A stretch of 52,036 nt of DNA from Desulfovibrio sp. (GCA_022839785.1 JALHJW010000015.1:1-52036); one strand, 5' to 3'. Shown: positions 23,156-31,519, counted from the stretch's first letter. A program made the numbers and translations. The notes: generated from the letters alone by a model not told the origin.

Positions 23156-25695
23156 ACCAGGCCACGCAGCAGGAATCCCCGGCCCAGTCCTTCAAGAGCT
23201 ATCTGCTCGTCGCCCTGGCCGGGCAGCAGAACGCGGGCAAGTCCACGGTCTTCAACATGCTCACCGGGGCCAGCCAGTACGTGGCCAACTACCCCGGCGT
23301 GACCGTGGAGAAGAAGTCCGGCCGCTACAGGGACGGGGCCATGCGCGTGGAGGTGGTGGACCTGCCCGGCACCTACAGCCTGACCTCCTACTCCCCGGAG
23401 GAGCGGGTGGCGCGCGACTTTCTGCTGCAGGACAGGCCCGACTGCATCGTCAACGTCCTGGACGCCTCCAACCTGCCGCGCAGCCTGATGTTCACCCTGC
23501 AGCTCCTGGAGCTGGAGCGGCCCGTGGTGCTGGGCGTGAACATGATGGACGTGGCCTCGTCCCAGGGCCTGGGCGTGGACGTGGCCAGGCTGTCCGAGCT
23601 GCTGGACGCCCCGGCCGTGCCCCTGGTGGGCCGCAAGGGCCAGGGCCGCGCCGAACTCCTCGCGGCCGTGCGCCTCGCCGGGGCCGAGACGCCTAGGACG
23701 CCCGGCGTCCCCCTGCGCTACGGCGCGCTGGAGGAGACGGTGCAGAAGACCGCCCAGGCCCTGCGCCAGGGCTCGCGCCTGGACGCGGCCTACCCCCTGC
23801 GCTGGCTGGCCGTGAAGCTGCTGGAGGGCGACGAGCCGGTGGCGCGCCTGGTGCGGGAGAACCACCCCGAGGCCGAGGCCGTGCTGGAGCAGGTCCGCGC
23901 CGCCTCCGCCGCCTTCGAGGCCTCGGCCGGGCTTTCGGCCTCGGACCACATCCTGGCCTGCCGCCACGCGCGCGCCGAACAGATCGCCCGGGACTGCACC
24001 GAGCAGCCCCGGACGCGGCGCGTCCACCTCTCCGAGCGCATCGACCGCGTGGTCCTCAACCGCGTGCTGGCCCCGGTCTTCCTGGTGCTCACGGTCTACT
24101 GCATCTACCAGGTCTCCATCGTCCAGGGCTACGAGCTGACCAAGCACTTCTGGCCCTACTTGGCCGCCATGCGCGGCTTCGTGGCCGACCTGCTGCCCAT
24201 GCCCGGCCTCGTGGAGGACGGCCTGCTGCGCTCCCTGATCCTGTGGTGCGTGGACAGCGCCAACACGCTGCTCAACTACGTCCCCATCTTCTTCATCCTC
24301 TTCGCGCTCATCGCCATCGTCGAGGACTCGGGCTACATGGCCCGCATCGCCTTCATCCTGGACCGCATCTTCCAGCGCTTCGGCCTGCACGGCCAGAGCA
24401 CGCTGCCCTTCATCCTGGGCGGGGTCTTCGCGGGCGGCTGCGCCGTGCCCGGGGTGATGGCCACCAAGGGCATCCCGGACGAGCGCGCCCGCATGGCCAC
24501 CATCCTCACCGTGCCCTACATGAACTGCCTGGCCAAGGTGCCGCTCTACACCCTGCTGGTGAACATCTTCTTCCCGGCGGACAAGGGCTTCGCCATGTTC
24601 TTCATCTCCACCGTGACCATCATCATGGCCATGATCATCGCCTGGACCCTGACCCGCACCGTGCTGCGCGGCATGCCGCCCGCGCCCTTCGTCATGGAGA
24701 TGCCCACCTACCACCTGCCCACGGCGCGCGGCGTGGCCACCCGCACCATGCAGCGCCTGTGGGAATACGTCCGGAAGGTCGGCACCATCGTCCTGGCCGT
24801 GAGCGTCTGCGTCTTCGCCCTGCTGCAGTTCCCGGACCTGCCCGCGGAGGTCATGCGTCCCCACGAGGAGACCATGCGGCGGGCCTACGCCGACTTCCAG
24901 GCCGCCGTGGCGGACACGCCCCACGCCCAGGCCCTGGCCGGGGAGGAGCAGGTGCTCGGCCTGATGCACTACGCCGCCCGCTTCAACGCCGCGCGCCTCA
25001 ACGCCGGGTCGGGCATGCAGGGCGTGCTGGCCTCCTTCGAGGCCGAGAATCCGCTCTACTTCTCCTTTCTCAAGCCCGGCAGGAAGGAGAAGGACGAGCG
25101 CGCCGTGGGCGCGGCCGCGGCCCAGCTCATGAACACGCGCAAGGAGGTGCAGCGGGCCATCAAGGACGCGCGCATCCACAACTCCTTCTTCGGCCGCCTG
25201 GGCCGGGCCCTGGAGCCGCTGACGCAGTTCGCGGGCTTCGACTGGAAGATCAACATCGCCCTGATCAGCTCGTTCGCGGCGCGCGAGTCCAGCGTGGCCA
25301 CCCTGGGCGTGCTCTTCCAGCAGGGCGCGGACGAGGGGCAGACCCTGGAGACGCGCATGGGCGACCAGAGTTCCGCCTCGGGCATGACCCCGCTGCACGC
25401 CGTGGCCCTGATCGTCTTCTTCGCCCTCTACCCGCCGTGCTTCGCCGCGACCATCATGGTCAAGGTGCAGACCGGCTCCTACAAGTGGATGCTCTTCGCC
25501 ATCCTCTTCCCGTGCGCCGTGGGCCTGGCCGTGGCCAGCGCCCTCTTCACCCTGGGCGCGTCCCTGGGGGCCTCGGGCCTGGCCATGATGCAGGGCTTCT
25601 ACCTGCTCATGCTGTGCCTCGCCCTGGGCCTGGGCACGTTCGGCGGCTACGGCGGCGCGCCCGGGCGGCCCCGCTACGCGCGCGCGGCCCCCTGA
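23152..25695 (+). CDS. feoB: Ferrous iron transporter FeoB
   Basis: An 847-residue inner-membrane Fe(II) transporter. The N-terminal G domain has G1 GQQNAGKS (24-31), G3 DLPG (70-73) and G4 NMMD (130-133). The membrane part has the Gate motifs with conserved cysteines (GGCAVPGVMATKG; PPCFAATIMVK). It is longer than usual (about 770) because of a roughly 120-residue polar helical insertion between membrane segments (about 565-690, PHEETMRRAYADFQAAV ... NTRKEVQRAIKDARIHNSFFGR). Neither FeoA nor FeoC is nearby. The start overlaps the SiaA-like phosphatase stop by 4 nt, so the two are translationally coupled. Confidence 0.95.
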   Translation: MNQATQQESPAQSFKSYLLVALAGQQNAGKSTVFNMLTGASQYVANYPGVTVEKKSGRYRDGAMRVEVVDLPGTYSLTSYSPEERVARDFLLQDRPDCIVNVLDASNLPRSLMFTLQLLELERPVVLGVNMMDVASSQGLGVDVARLSELLDAPAVPLVGRKGQGRAELLAAVRLAGAETPRTPGVPLRYGALEETVQKTAQALRQGSRLDAAYPLRWLAVKLLEGDEPVARLVRENHPEAEAVLEQVRAASAAFEASAGLSASDHILACRHARAEQIARDCTEQPRTRRVHLSERIDRVVLNRVLAPVFLVLTVYCIYQVSIVQGYELTKHFWPYLAAMRGFVADLLPMPGLVEDGLLRSLILWCVDSANTLLNYVPIFFILFALIAIVEDSGYMARIAFILDRIFQRFGLHGQSTLPFILGGVFAGGCAVPGVMATKGIPDERARMATILTVPYMNCLAKVPLYTLLVNIFFPADKGFAMFFISTVTIIMAMIIAWTLTRTVLRGMPPAPFVMEMPTYHLPTARGVATRTMQRLWEYVRKVGTIVLAVSVCVFALLQFPDLPAEVMRPHEETMRRAYADFQAAVADTPHAQALAGEEQVLGLMHYAARFNAARLNAGSGMQGVLASFEAENPLYFSFLKPGRKEKDERAVGAAAAQLMNTRKEVQRAIKDARIHNSFFGRLGRALEPLTQFAGFDWKINIALISSFAARESSVATLGVLFQQGADEGQTLETRMGDQSSASGMTPLHAVALIVFFALYPPCFAATIMVKVQTGSYKWMLFAILFPCAVGLAVASALFTLGASLGASGLAMMQGFYLLMLCLALGLGTFGGYGGAPGRPRYARAAP

Positions 25696-25773
25696 CGGAC
25701 CGCGACCGCATCGGACGCGACGGCCGGACACAACAATCAGACGCGACGACCAGACGCAAGGACGACACGCCGC

Positions 25774-26370
25774 ATGAGCCAGACCTGCATCGCCGCCTAT
25801 CCCGCGGTCCTCAAGGACCTGCACGAGTTCTACGAATCCCTGCGGAAGGAGGGCATCCTCTTCTGCTACAGCGGCCCCACCACCCAGACCCTGATGGAGA
25901 GCATCGGCGACATGCTCAAGCAGCGCATGGCCGTGGAGGAGGCGGGCATGAGCATCACCCGCACCATCTTCGCCATTTTCATCGAGCAGATGCAGAACAT
26001 CCTGCACTACTCCGCCGAGGTCATGCCCGCGGCCGAGTCCCGCATGGGCGAGGAGATGCGCCACGGCGTGGTCGTGGTCGGCCGCGAGCGGGAGGCCGGG
26101 GAGCGCTTCTTCGTGCTCTGCGGCAACTACGTGGAGCGGGCCAAGGCCCGCATGCTGGCCGACGCCCTGGACCGCATGCGCGGCCTGAACCGCGACGAGC
26201 TCAAGGCCCTGTACAGGGAGCAGCGCCGCGGCGACCCCTTCAGCGAGGACAGCAAGGGCGCGGGCCTGGGCTTCCTGGAGATGGCCCGCAAGGCCAGCCG
26301 CCCCCTGGACTACTGCATCTCCGAGATCACCGACCGGCTGGCCTTTTTCTCGGTCAAGGCGGTGGGCTGA
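25774..26370 (+). CDS. siaB: SiaB-family protein kinase (DUF6272)
   Basis: A 198-residue cytoplasmic protein resembling SiaB, the kinase that phosphorylates SiaC. Typical segments are LHEFYESLRKEGILFCYSGPTTQTLMESIGDMLKQRM, the N-box-like MQNILHYSAE (a GHKL-type ATP-site signature) and VVGREREAGERFFVLCGNYVE. It follows feoB by 78 nt and precedes the SiaC-like gene by 3 nt. The catalytic assignment is by family; residues needed for kinase activity were not aligned. Confidence 0.85.
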   Translation: MSQTCIAAYPAVLKDLHEFYESLRKEGILFCYSGPTTQTLMESIGDMLKQRMAVEEAGMSITRTIFAIFIEQMQNILHYSAEVMPAAESRMGEEMRHGVVVVGREREAGERFFVLCGNYVERAKARMLADALDRMRGLNRDELKALYREQRRGDPFSEDSKGAGLGFLEMARKASRPLDYCISEITDRLAFFSVKAVG

Positions 26371-26373
26371 GCC

Positions 26374-26763
26374 ATGAGCGACCTCGTGATCAAACCCACC
26401 AAGTCCACGCCCGCCGTCGAATTCCTGGCGGCGGAGGGACGGCTCCTGATCCAGGGCGAGTCCTATCCCGAGCACGCGGTCAAGTTCTACGAGCCCGTGC
26501 TGCAGTGGATCAGGGAATACCTCGCGAGCATGGCCGCGCCGCTCCGCCTGACCATGGACATCGTCTACTTCAACAGCTCCAGCTCCAAGATCCTCATGAA
26601 CCTCTTCGACCTGTTGGAGGAGGCCGCGGCCGGCGGCCGGGACGTACGGGTGGTCTGGCGGCACCACGAGGAGAACGAGAGCGCCCAGGAATGCGGCGAG
26701 GAGTTCAGGGAGGAGACGCGCCACATGCGCTTCGAACTGCAGCCCTACGGCGACAGGGTCTGA
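26374..26763 (+). CDS. siaC: SiaC-family regulatory phosphoprotein (DUF1987)
   Basis: A 129-residue protein of the DUF1987/SiaC family. The segment VYFNSSSSKILMNLFDLLEEA (residues 64-84) is the conserved phosphorylation-site loop; in Pseudomonas SiaC the phosphoacceptor is a Thr in this region, here replaced by a run of four Ser (68-71) before Lys72. Other family features are SYPEHAVKFYEPVLQWIREYL and WRHHEENESAQECGEEF. In known systems, unphosphorylated SiaC binds and activates the diguanylate cyclase SiaD. The stop overlaps the start of that cyclase (TGATG). Confidence 0.87.
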   Translation: MSDLVIKPTKSTPAVEFLAAEGRLLIQGESYPEHAVKFYEPVLQWIREYLASMAAPLRLTMDIVYFNSSSSKILMNLFDLLEEAAAGGRDVRVVWRHHEENESAQECGEEFREETRHMRFELQPYGDRV

Positions 26764-27536
26764 TGAACGCCTTCGCGCTGGGCTTTCACGAGGAGGAGCA
26801 GGTCATCGCCCGCGCCCGCGTCTGCCTGGACGCCCAGGACCGGGACTGCGTGCTGCGCGGCGAGTTCGCCCTGCTGCTCGGCGAGTACGAGAAGCTCCTG
26901 CGCCAGAGCATGCGCCTGGTGCGCATGGGCGACCGCATGCACCAGCAGCTCGCGGACCTCAACGCCGCGCTCCGGCGCAAGCAGGAGGACCTGACCCGCC
27001 TCGCGGCCACGGACATGCTCACCGGCCTGTGCAACCGCCGCGCCTTCATGGAGGCGGCGCAGCAGGCCCTGTCCAGGGCCAGGCGGCAGGGCGCGCCGCT
27101 CTCCCTGCTGCTCATCGACGCGGACGAGTTCAAGCGCGTCAACGACACCCACGGCCACGCCGTGGGCGACGAGGTGCTTCGGCGCATCGCCCGCACCGCG
27201 CGCGAGACGTTGCGCGCCGAGGACGTCGTGGCCCGCATCGGCGGCGAGGAGTTCACGGCGCTGCTGCCCGACGCCGGTCCGGAGCAGGCGGCCCAGGCCG
27301 CCGAGCGCCTGCGCGCGGCCATGGAGCGCTCCCGCCCCGCGCCCGGGGAGACGGCCGTGGCCTGCACCCTGAGCATCGGCGTGGCCTGCCTCGAACCTCC
27401 CCCGGCCGCCGTCCCGGACGTTTCTCCGGACGCGCTCCCGGACGGCGTGGAGGCGCTGCTCAGGGCCGCGGACGAGGCGCTCTACGCCGCCAAGGCAAGC
27501 GGGCGCAACCGCGTTTTCCTGGCTCCAGGTCGTTGA
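26763..27536 (+). CDS. siaD: SiaD-like diguanylate cyclase (GGDEF)
   Basis: A 257-residue cytoplasmic enzyme making c-di-GMP from two GTP. A helical stalk with coiled-coil character (about 30-78, LLLGEYEKLLRQSMRLVRMGDRMHQQL) precedes the GGDEF domain. The active site is GGEEF (160-164), with LIDADEFKRVNDTHGHAVGD upstream. The inhibitory site RAED (151-154) is five residues before it, so product inhibition is expected. In SiaD the stalk binds SiaC. There is no membrane segment or other input domain, which fits control through the SiaC homologue. The stop codon lies inside the foldback element at 27532-27650. Confidence 0.92.
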   Translation: MNAFALGFHEEEQVIARARVCLDAQDRDCVLRGEFALLLGEYEKLLRQSMRLVRMGDRMHQQLADLNAALRRKQEDLTRLAATDMLTGLCNRRAFMEAAQQALSRARRQGAPLSLLLIDADEFKRVNDTHGHAVGDEVLRRIARTARETLRAEDVVARIGGEEFTALLPDAGPEQAAQAAERLRAAMERSRPAPGETAVACTLSIGVACLEPPPAAVPDVSPDALPDGVEALLRAADEALYAAKASGRNRVFLAPGR

Positions 27537-27650
27537 AAAAGGCCCATCCGCCGCGTTGCCGCGGAAAGCGCAAACCCTCGCGTATTTCACATACGCGAGG
27601 GTTTGCGCTTTCCTTGCGCCGTGCATCCGGACCTTTTTGAACGGCCTGGA
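27532..27650. repeat. Foldback element with 23-bp perfect hairpin
   Basis: Perfect 23-bp arms (27563-27585 and 27591-27613, loop TTCAC) form the core. The outer ends are also inverted: GTTGAAAAAGGCCC near 27533 against GGACCTTTTTGAAC near 27630-27643. A related but diverged left half is found at 46228-46280, also overlapping a stop codon. The hairpin lies between convergent siaD and the chemoreceptor gene and could terminate both. Confidence 0.75.
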
Positions 27651-27681
27651 AGAGGCGTTTGTCATCGGGTTGAACGCCCCG

Positions 27682-27729
27682 GGGAGTCCGGGGGGACCGG
27701 GGGGCCTGAGGCCCCCCGGCCGCCGGAGG
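27682..27729 (-). repeat. Dispersed GC-rich hairpin repeat, copy 2
   Basis: On the minus strand GCCTCCGGCGGCCGGGGGG is followed by a short loop and CCCCCCGGTCCCCCC. It begins 10 nt after the chemoreceptor stop in the gene's own sense, the same placement as copy 3 behind pheS, so it may act as a transcript end. Confidence 0.7.
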
Positions 27730-27739
27730 CGTTTCCGGT

Positions 27740-30160
27740 TCAGCTCGCGGCCTTCTTGAGCTGGCCGGCGAGGTCGGCGAGGGTATGCACGTCGCGCGAG
27801 GACTTGTCCACGGCCACGGCGGTCTCGTCCGCGATGCGGGAGATGTCCGCGATGCTGCGGTTGATCTCCTCGGAGGTGGCGGACTGCTCCTCGGCCGCGG
27901 TGGCGATGGAGTGGACGCGTTCCGTGGTCTGGCCCACCAGATGCACGATCTCGGCCAGGGCCTCGCCGGACTTGCCCGCCAGTTCCGTGGCCATCTCAAC
28001 GGCCTTGGCCGCGCCGTCCACGTCGGTCACGTTCTTGCGCGCGCCGTCCTGGATGGACTTGATGGCGTCGCCCACTTCCTTGGTGGCGTTCATGGTCTTC
28101 TCGGCCAGCTTGCGCACCTCGTCCGCCACCACGGCGAAGCCGCGGCCCGCGTCACCGGCGCGGGCCGCCTCGATGGCGGCGTTGAGGGCCAGCAGGTTGG
28201 TCTGGTCCGCGATGTCGGTGATCACGTTCATGATCTGGCCGATGCCCTCGGCCTGCCTGCCCAGCGCGCCCATGCCCTCCTTCATGGAGAGGGCCTGCTC
28301 GCGCACCTTGCCGATGGCGGCCACGACCTCTGTCACGACCCCGGCCCCGGCCTCGGCGCGCTTTCTGGCGTCGCCCGCGAACTCGGCGGTCTGGGAGGCG
28401 TTCCGGGCCACTTCGAGCACGGTGGAGTTCATCTGGTTCATGGCCGAGGCCGTGCCCATGATGTGGTCGCGCTGCTTGGCCGAGTCGGCCGAGATCTGGG
28501 AGAAGGCGGCGGAGAGGTGTTCGGCCGTGGCGGTGACGTCGCCCGCGGCCTGCACGATGCGGGAGTTGACCTGCTCCAGGCGCTGCATGTTCTCCTGCAG
28601 CAGCTGGTCCTTGCGCACCATCTCGGTGACGTCGCGCGCCACCTCCACGTAGCCGACCTTGCGGCCGTGGCAGTCGTGGACCACGTCGCCCGTGGGCTGG
28701 ATGTAGTGGGGATTCTCCTCGCTGCCGATGTTGATGATCCCGGCCTGGAAGGCGCTCTGGATGCGCATGGCCTGGTGGATGGGGCAGTTTTCCGTGCCGC
28801 AGGACGAGGTCTTGAAGAGGTCGGCGCAGCGGTGCTGGCGCAGTTCGGCCACGCTCTTGCCCAGGAACTTCTCCGTGGCCTTGTTGGCCATGAGCATCTT
28901 GTAGTCGTCGTCCACGGCGAAGATGGGGTCGGGCACGGCGTTGAGCATGTTCACGTAGCCCTCGGCCTCGCACATGATGGCGTCGATCTTCTTCATCAGG
29001 CGGTTGAACCAGGTGGCCAGCTCGCCGATCTCGTCGTTCTGGCGCACCGTGACCTCGGACTTGAGGTCGGCCTTGTCCTGGGCGATGTCCTTGATGATGG
29101 CCACGATCTGGCTGACCGGCCGCACCACGTTGCCGCGCACCAGGAACCAGACGATGACGCCGGGGATGACCAGCACCGCGCCGAGCACCAGGAGCAGGGT
29201 GGCGTTGACGTCCTCGTTGAGGGCGAGGATGGGGGCCAGATCCAGGGCGTAGACGATGACGCCGATCTGCTCGCCCTTGTAGTCCTTGACCGGGAAGGCG
29301 GCCAGGGCGGTCTCGCCCTTCTCCTCGATGGCCAGGCCCGCCGCGCCGCGCGAGAGGAACGGTCCGGTGACCAGGGCCTCCACGCGCTTGTCCCTGGTGC
29401 CGGTGACGAGCACGAAGCTGCCGTCCACCACCGGGTTCTTGGCCGGGTCGCCGAGGATGGTGGCGATCTTGGTCAGCCCGGCGTTCATGTACAGGGCCAT
29501 GGTCTGGGCGTCGCCGCCGCCCGAGGCGCTTTTGAGCACCGCGTCGAAGTCGGCCAGGGACTCCACCGAGCCGAGCTGCCTGCCGGACTTGTCTTTGACC
29601 GGGGCCAGGCCGCGGATGGCGAAGCCGCCGCGCCCGACCTCGATGCCCTTGACCGCCGCACCCGTCTGGTTGACCTCGATGACCGTGGGCCGGAAGGACT
29701 TGAGGTCGTCGGAGACGTCGATCCAGCCCTCGCCCTTCTTGACGTTCTTGGGCCGCCACAGGCGCACCAGGCTGCGCGCGGTGGGCAGGTGGAAGTGCAG
29801 TTCCAGGTTCTTGCCGAAGACCGCCTTGTAGCCCGCGGCCGCGCCGGACAGCTTGGCCCGGATGAGTTCGCGCGCGGCCTGGGACTGGGCGTCCTTCTCG
29901 TCGCTCATGTCGCCCTGGTGGGCCAGGCCGTAGGCCTCGATCACATCGGGCAGCTGCGAGAAGGACGCGGCCAGTTCCAGGGCGGCGGCGCCGGCCTGTT
30001 CGATGCCGTTGCCCACCTCCTGGGCCTTGGCCTCGACCTGGGAGCGCACGTTCATGGCGGTCAGCGCGTCGAGCTGGCGGCTGACCACGATATGGCTGCC
30101 GATGCCCAGCACGAGCACCGTCAACACGATGGGAATGAGAAATTTCAAGCGGATGCCCAC
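27740..30160 (-). CDS. Methyl-accepting chemotaxis protein (dCache-HAMP-PAS)
   Basis: An 806-residue chemoreceptor. A membrane segment (7-27) and a double-Cache-type periplasmic sensor (about 30-315) are followed by a second membrane segment (LLLVLGAVLVIPGVIVWFLV), HAMP, a PAS domain (about 405-520) and the signalling domain with the hairpin tip ITDIADQTNLLALNAAIEAARAGDAGRGFAVVADEVRKLAE. The PAS domain carries a four-cysteine pattern (CADLFKTSSCGTENC, plus DCHG further on), suggesting a metal, heme or redox function. No C-terminal CheR-tether pentapeptide is seen. The start is GTG at 30160 with GGGGGT upstream. Confidence 0.93.
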   Translation of the reverse strand: MGIRLKFLIPIVLTVLVLGIGSHIVVSRQLDALTAMNVRSQVEAKAQEVGNGIEQAGAAALELAASFSQLPDVIEAYGLAHQGDMSDEKDAQSQAARELIRAKLSGAAAGYKAVFGKNLELHFHLPTARSLVRLWRPKNVKKGEGWIDVSDDLKSFRPTVIEVNQTGAAVKGIEVGRGGFAIRGLAPVKDKSGRQLGSVESLADFDAVLKSASGGGDAQTMALYMNAGLTKIATILGDPAKNPVVDGSFVLVTGTRDKRVEALVTGPFLSRGAAGLAIEEKGETALAAFPVKDYKGEQIGVIVYALDLAPILALNEDVNATLLLVLGAVLVIPGVIVWFLVRGNVVRPVSQIVAIIKDIAQDKADLKSEVTVRQNDEIGELATWFNRLMKKIDAIMCEAEGYVNMLNAVPDPIFAVDDDYKMLMANKATEKFLGKSVAELRQHRCADLFKTSSCGTENCPIHQAMRIQSAFQAGIINIGSEENPHYIQPTGDVVHDCHGRKVGYVEVARDVTEMVRKDQLLQENMQRLEQVNSRIVQAAGDVTATAEHLSAAFSQISADSAKQRDHIMGTASAMNQMNSTVLEVARNASQTAEFAGDARKRAEAGAGVVTEVVAAIGKVREQALSMKEGMGALGRQAEGIGQIMNVITDIADQTNLLALNAAIEAARAGDAGRGFAVVADEVRKLAEKTMNATKEVGDAIKSIQDGARKNVTDVDGAAKAVEMATELAGKSGEALAEIVHLVGQTTERVHSIATAAEEQSATSEEINRSIADISRIADETAVAVDKSSRDVHTLADLAGQLKKAAS

Positions 30161-30301
30161 GGCAGACCCCCATTGCCCGCACGCCGGAATCCCCCGTCCG
30201 GCAGGTCGGGGAGCGTGCGGTTCGGTTCACGAAAATTACCTTTTGGTAGCGCACTTTGTCGCACAATGACCACAATCGACCCTGATTCGTGAAAAGGTTC
30301 C

Positions 30302-30339
30302 CAAGTGCCGGGCCCCGGGGCGAAGCTTCGCCCCACTTG
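30302..30339. repeat. Nested inverted repeat in intergenic DNA
   Basis: An 18-bp perfect palindrome GGGGCGAAGCTTCGCCCC (30317-30334) lies inside an outer CAAGTG (30302-30307)/CACTTG (30334-30339) pair. It is in the 281-bp gap between the chemoreceptor and the prophage remnant. It resembles an extragenic repeat; no function is apparent. Confidence 0.5.
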
Positions 30340-30439
30340 TCCCAATACCGGGGGGAGGGGCGGAAGGAAAGGGGGGAGGGCCTGGCGGGAGCAAAAAATC
30401 ATGCGGCGGGCGGCGCGGGAGCGCCGGGCCGGACGCGGT

Positions 30440-30658
30440 TCAGGACGGGAAGGGCGGGGCGTCCGGGAACTCCCGGGCCAAGGGACGCAGGCCCACGGGC
30501 AGGGGCGGGCGTTCCCAGGTCAGGCCGGGAAAGGCCCCGGGCGGCAGGGGCGCGGCCTCCTCGCCCGTCTCCCACAGGCCCAGGGAGCGGTTGCGCCGGG
30601 GCAGCCAGGGGTGCAGGCGCAGGCCGCCGTCGCGGTCGCGGGCGAGATAGAGGCACAT
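30440..30658 (-). CDS. Small phage-associated protein of unknown function
   Basis: A 72-residue protein starting MCLYLARDRDGGLRLHPWLP and containing FPGLTWERPPLPVGLRPL. This layout is seen in small proteins of unknown function in prophages. GGAGACGCC precedes the ATG. An AT-rich stretch with a repressor operator (30693-30708) lies directly upstream, so it appears to be under the same repressor as the gene cluster to its right. Confidence 0.6.
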   Translation of the reverse strand: MCLYLARDRDGGLRLHPWLPRRNRSLGLWETGEEAAPLPPGAFPGLTWERPPLPVGLRPLAREFPDAPPFPS

Positions 30659-30692
30659 GGCGTCTCCGGTTCAGAAGAATGTGTATCTTATA

Positions 30693-30708
30693 TTCTATTT
30701 TTCAGAAT
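30693..30708 (+). promoter_or_regulatory. Putative phage-repressor operator 1
   Basis: TTCTATTTTTCAGAAT, containing ATTCT(N7)AGAAT. It matches 14 of 16 positions with the site at 31504-31519. It lies 35 nt upstream of the small phage protein, in an AT-rich island that could hold its promoter. Confidence 0.55.
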
Positions 30709-30731
30709 GTGCCGCCGGGGCGGGCGGCGGG

Positions 30732-31436
30732 TCAGTCCAGTTCGCGGCCGGTCCAGATGCAGCGGGCCAGGATGCGGAAGTGGTCGGCCGGGCTCACGGG
30801 CTGCTCCGCGCCGCCGTTGTCCGAGACGATCACCGGCCCGTCCGGCCCGGCCTTCAGCCGCTTGATGAGGATGCCGTCGTTCAGGGCCACGAGGAAGACG
30901 CGGCCGTCGGCCAGTTCGGTGCGCGACTCGTCGCAGAGCACGATGGAGCCGTCCATGATCGTGGGGTGCATGGAGTCGCCGTCGGCCCGGACCACGACCA
31001 TGCGGCCCGGCCGCCCCTTGGTGCGCAGCCAGTCCGTGCGGAAGGCCAGGTGCGAGCGCGCGCGGCGGGAGGTGCGCTGGCTCTCGCCGCCCATGCCGGG
31101 CACGGCCTCCAGGAAGGGCACGCCGGTGAAGCCCGACTCCGCGGCCTCGCCGTAGGCCGGGGCCGGGTCCTGGGCGCGCAGCATGGGGATGTCCGGCTCG
31201 CCGCCGAGCAGGGAGCGCCCCACGGCCAGCATCTCCTCGTAGCGCACCCCCAGGTATCCGGCGATGAAGCGGCGCGTCTCCTCGGTGCCCGCGCCCCGGC
31301 CGTGCTTGATGTCCGCGAGGTACGAGGACTCCTTGCCCATGGCCTTGGCCAGCCGGGCCTGGGTGCCGCGGGGGCGTTCGTCCAGGAGTTTCTTGAGGGC
31401 CGCGCCGAAGATTCTGCCGGTGGAGTGTTCGTACAT
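30732..31436 (-). CDS. Phage-type repressor (HTH plus S24 peptidase domain)
   Basis: A 234-residue CI/LexA-like regulator. The N-terminal 75 residues are an XRE-like helix-turn-helix (TQARLAKAMGKESSYLADIKHGRGAG, then EETRRFIAGYLGV). The C-terminal S24 domain has the catalytic Ser in ADGDSMHPTIMDG (Ser155) and Lys in GILIKRL (Lys192). No obvious Ala-Gly or Cys-Gly cleavage pair is seen in the linker, so it may be controlled by other means. It is divergent from the replication-like gene, with two operator-like sites in between. Confidence 0.88.
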   Translation of the reverse strand: MYEHSTGRIFGAALKKLLDERPRGTQARLAKAMGKESSYLADIKHGRGAGTEETRRFIAGYLGVRYEEMLAVGRSLLGGEPDIPMLRAQDPAPAYGEAAESGFTGVPFLEAVPGMGGESQRTSRRARSHLAFRTDWLRTKGRPGRMVVVRADGDSMHPTIMDGSIVLCDESRTELADGRVFLVALNDGILIKRLKAGPDGPVIVSDNGGAEQPVSPADHFRILARCIWTGRELD

Positions 31437-31473
31437 GGAAGGCCGTATACCAGATGATCCAGAAGATTGGAAC

Positions 31474-31489
31474 TGCTTTTTTGGAGAAT
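31474..31489 (+). promoter_or_regulatory. Putative phage-repressor operator 2
   Basis: TGCTTTTTTGGAGAAT matches operator 1 at 12 of 16 positions. It lies 38 nt upstream of the repressor start, in the AT-rich region between divergent genes. Confidence 0.45.
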
Positions 31490-31503
31490 ATCAGCTTGCT
31501 TTC

Positions 31504-31519
31504 TTCTATTTCCCAGAAT
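31504..31519 (+). promoter_or_regulatory. Putative phage-repressor operator 3
   Basis: TTCTATTTCCCAGAAT differs from operator 1 at only two positions and lies 30 bp (about three helical turns) from operator 2, as expected for cooperative repressor binding. Confidence 0.55.

Noticed and set aside
22876..26724. 1282-codon minus-strand frame opposite feoB and the sia genes
   Set aside because: Very long open antisense frame, but His/Gly/Ala/Val-rich low-complexity product; the plus strand encodes clear FeoB, SiaB and SiaC.
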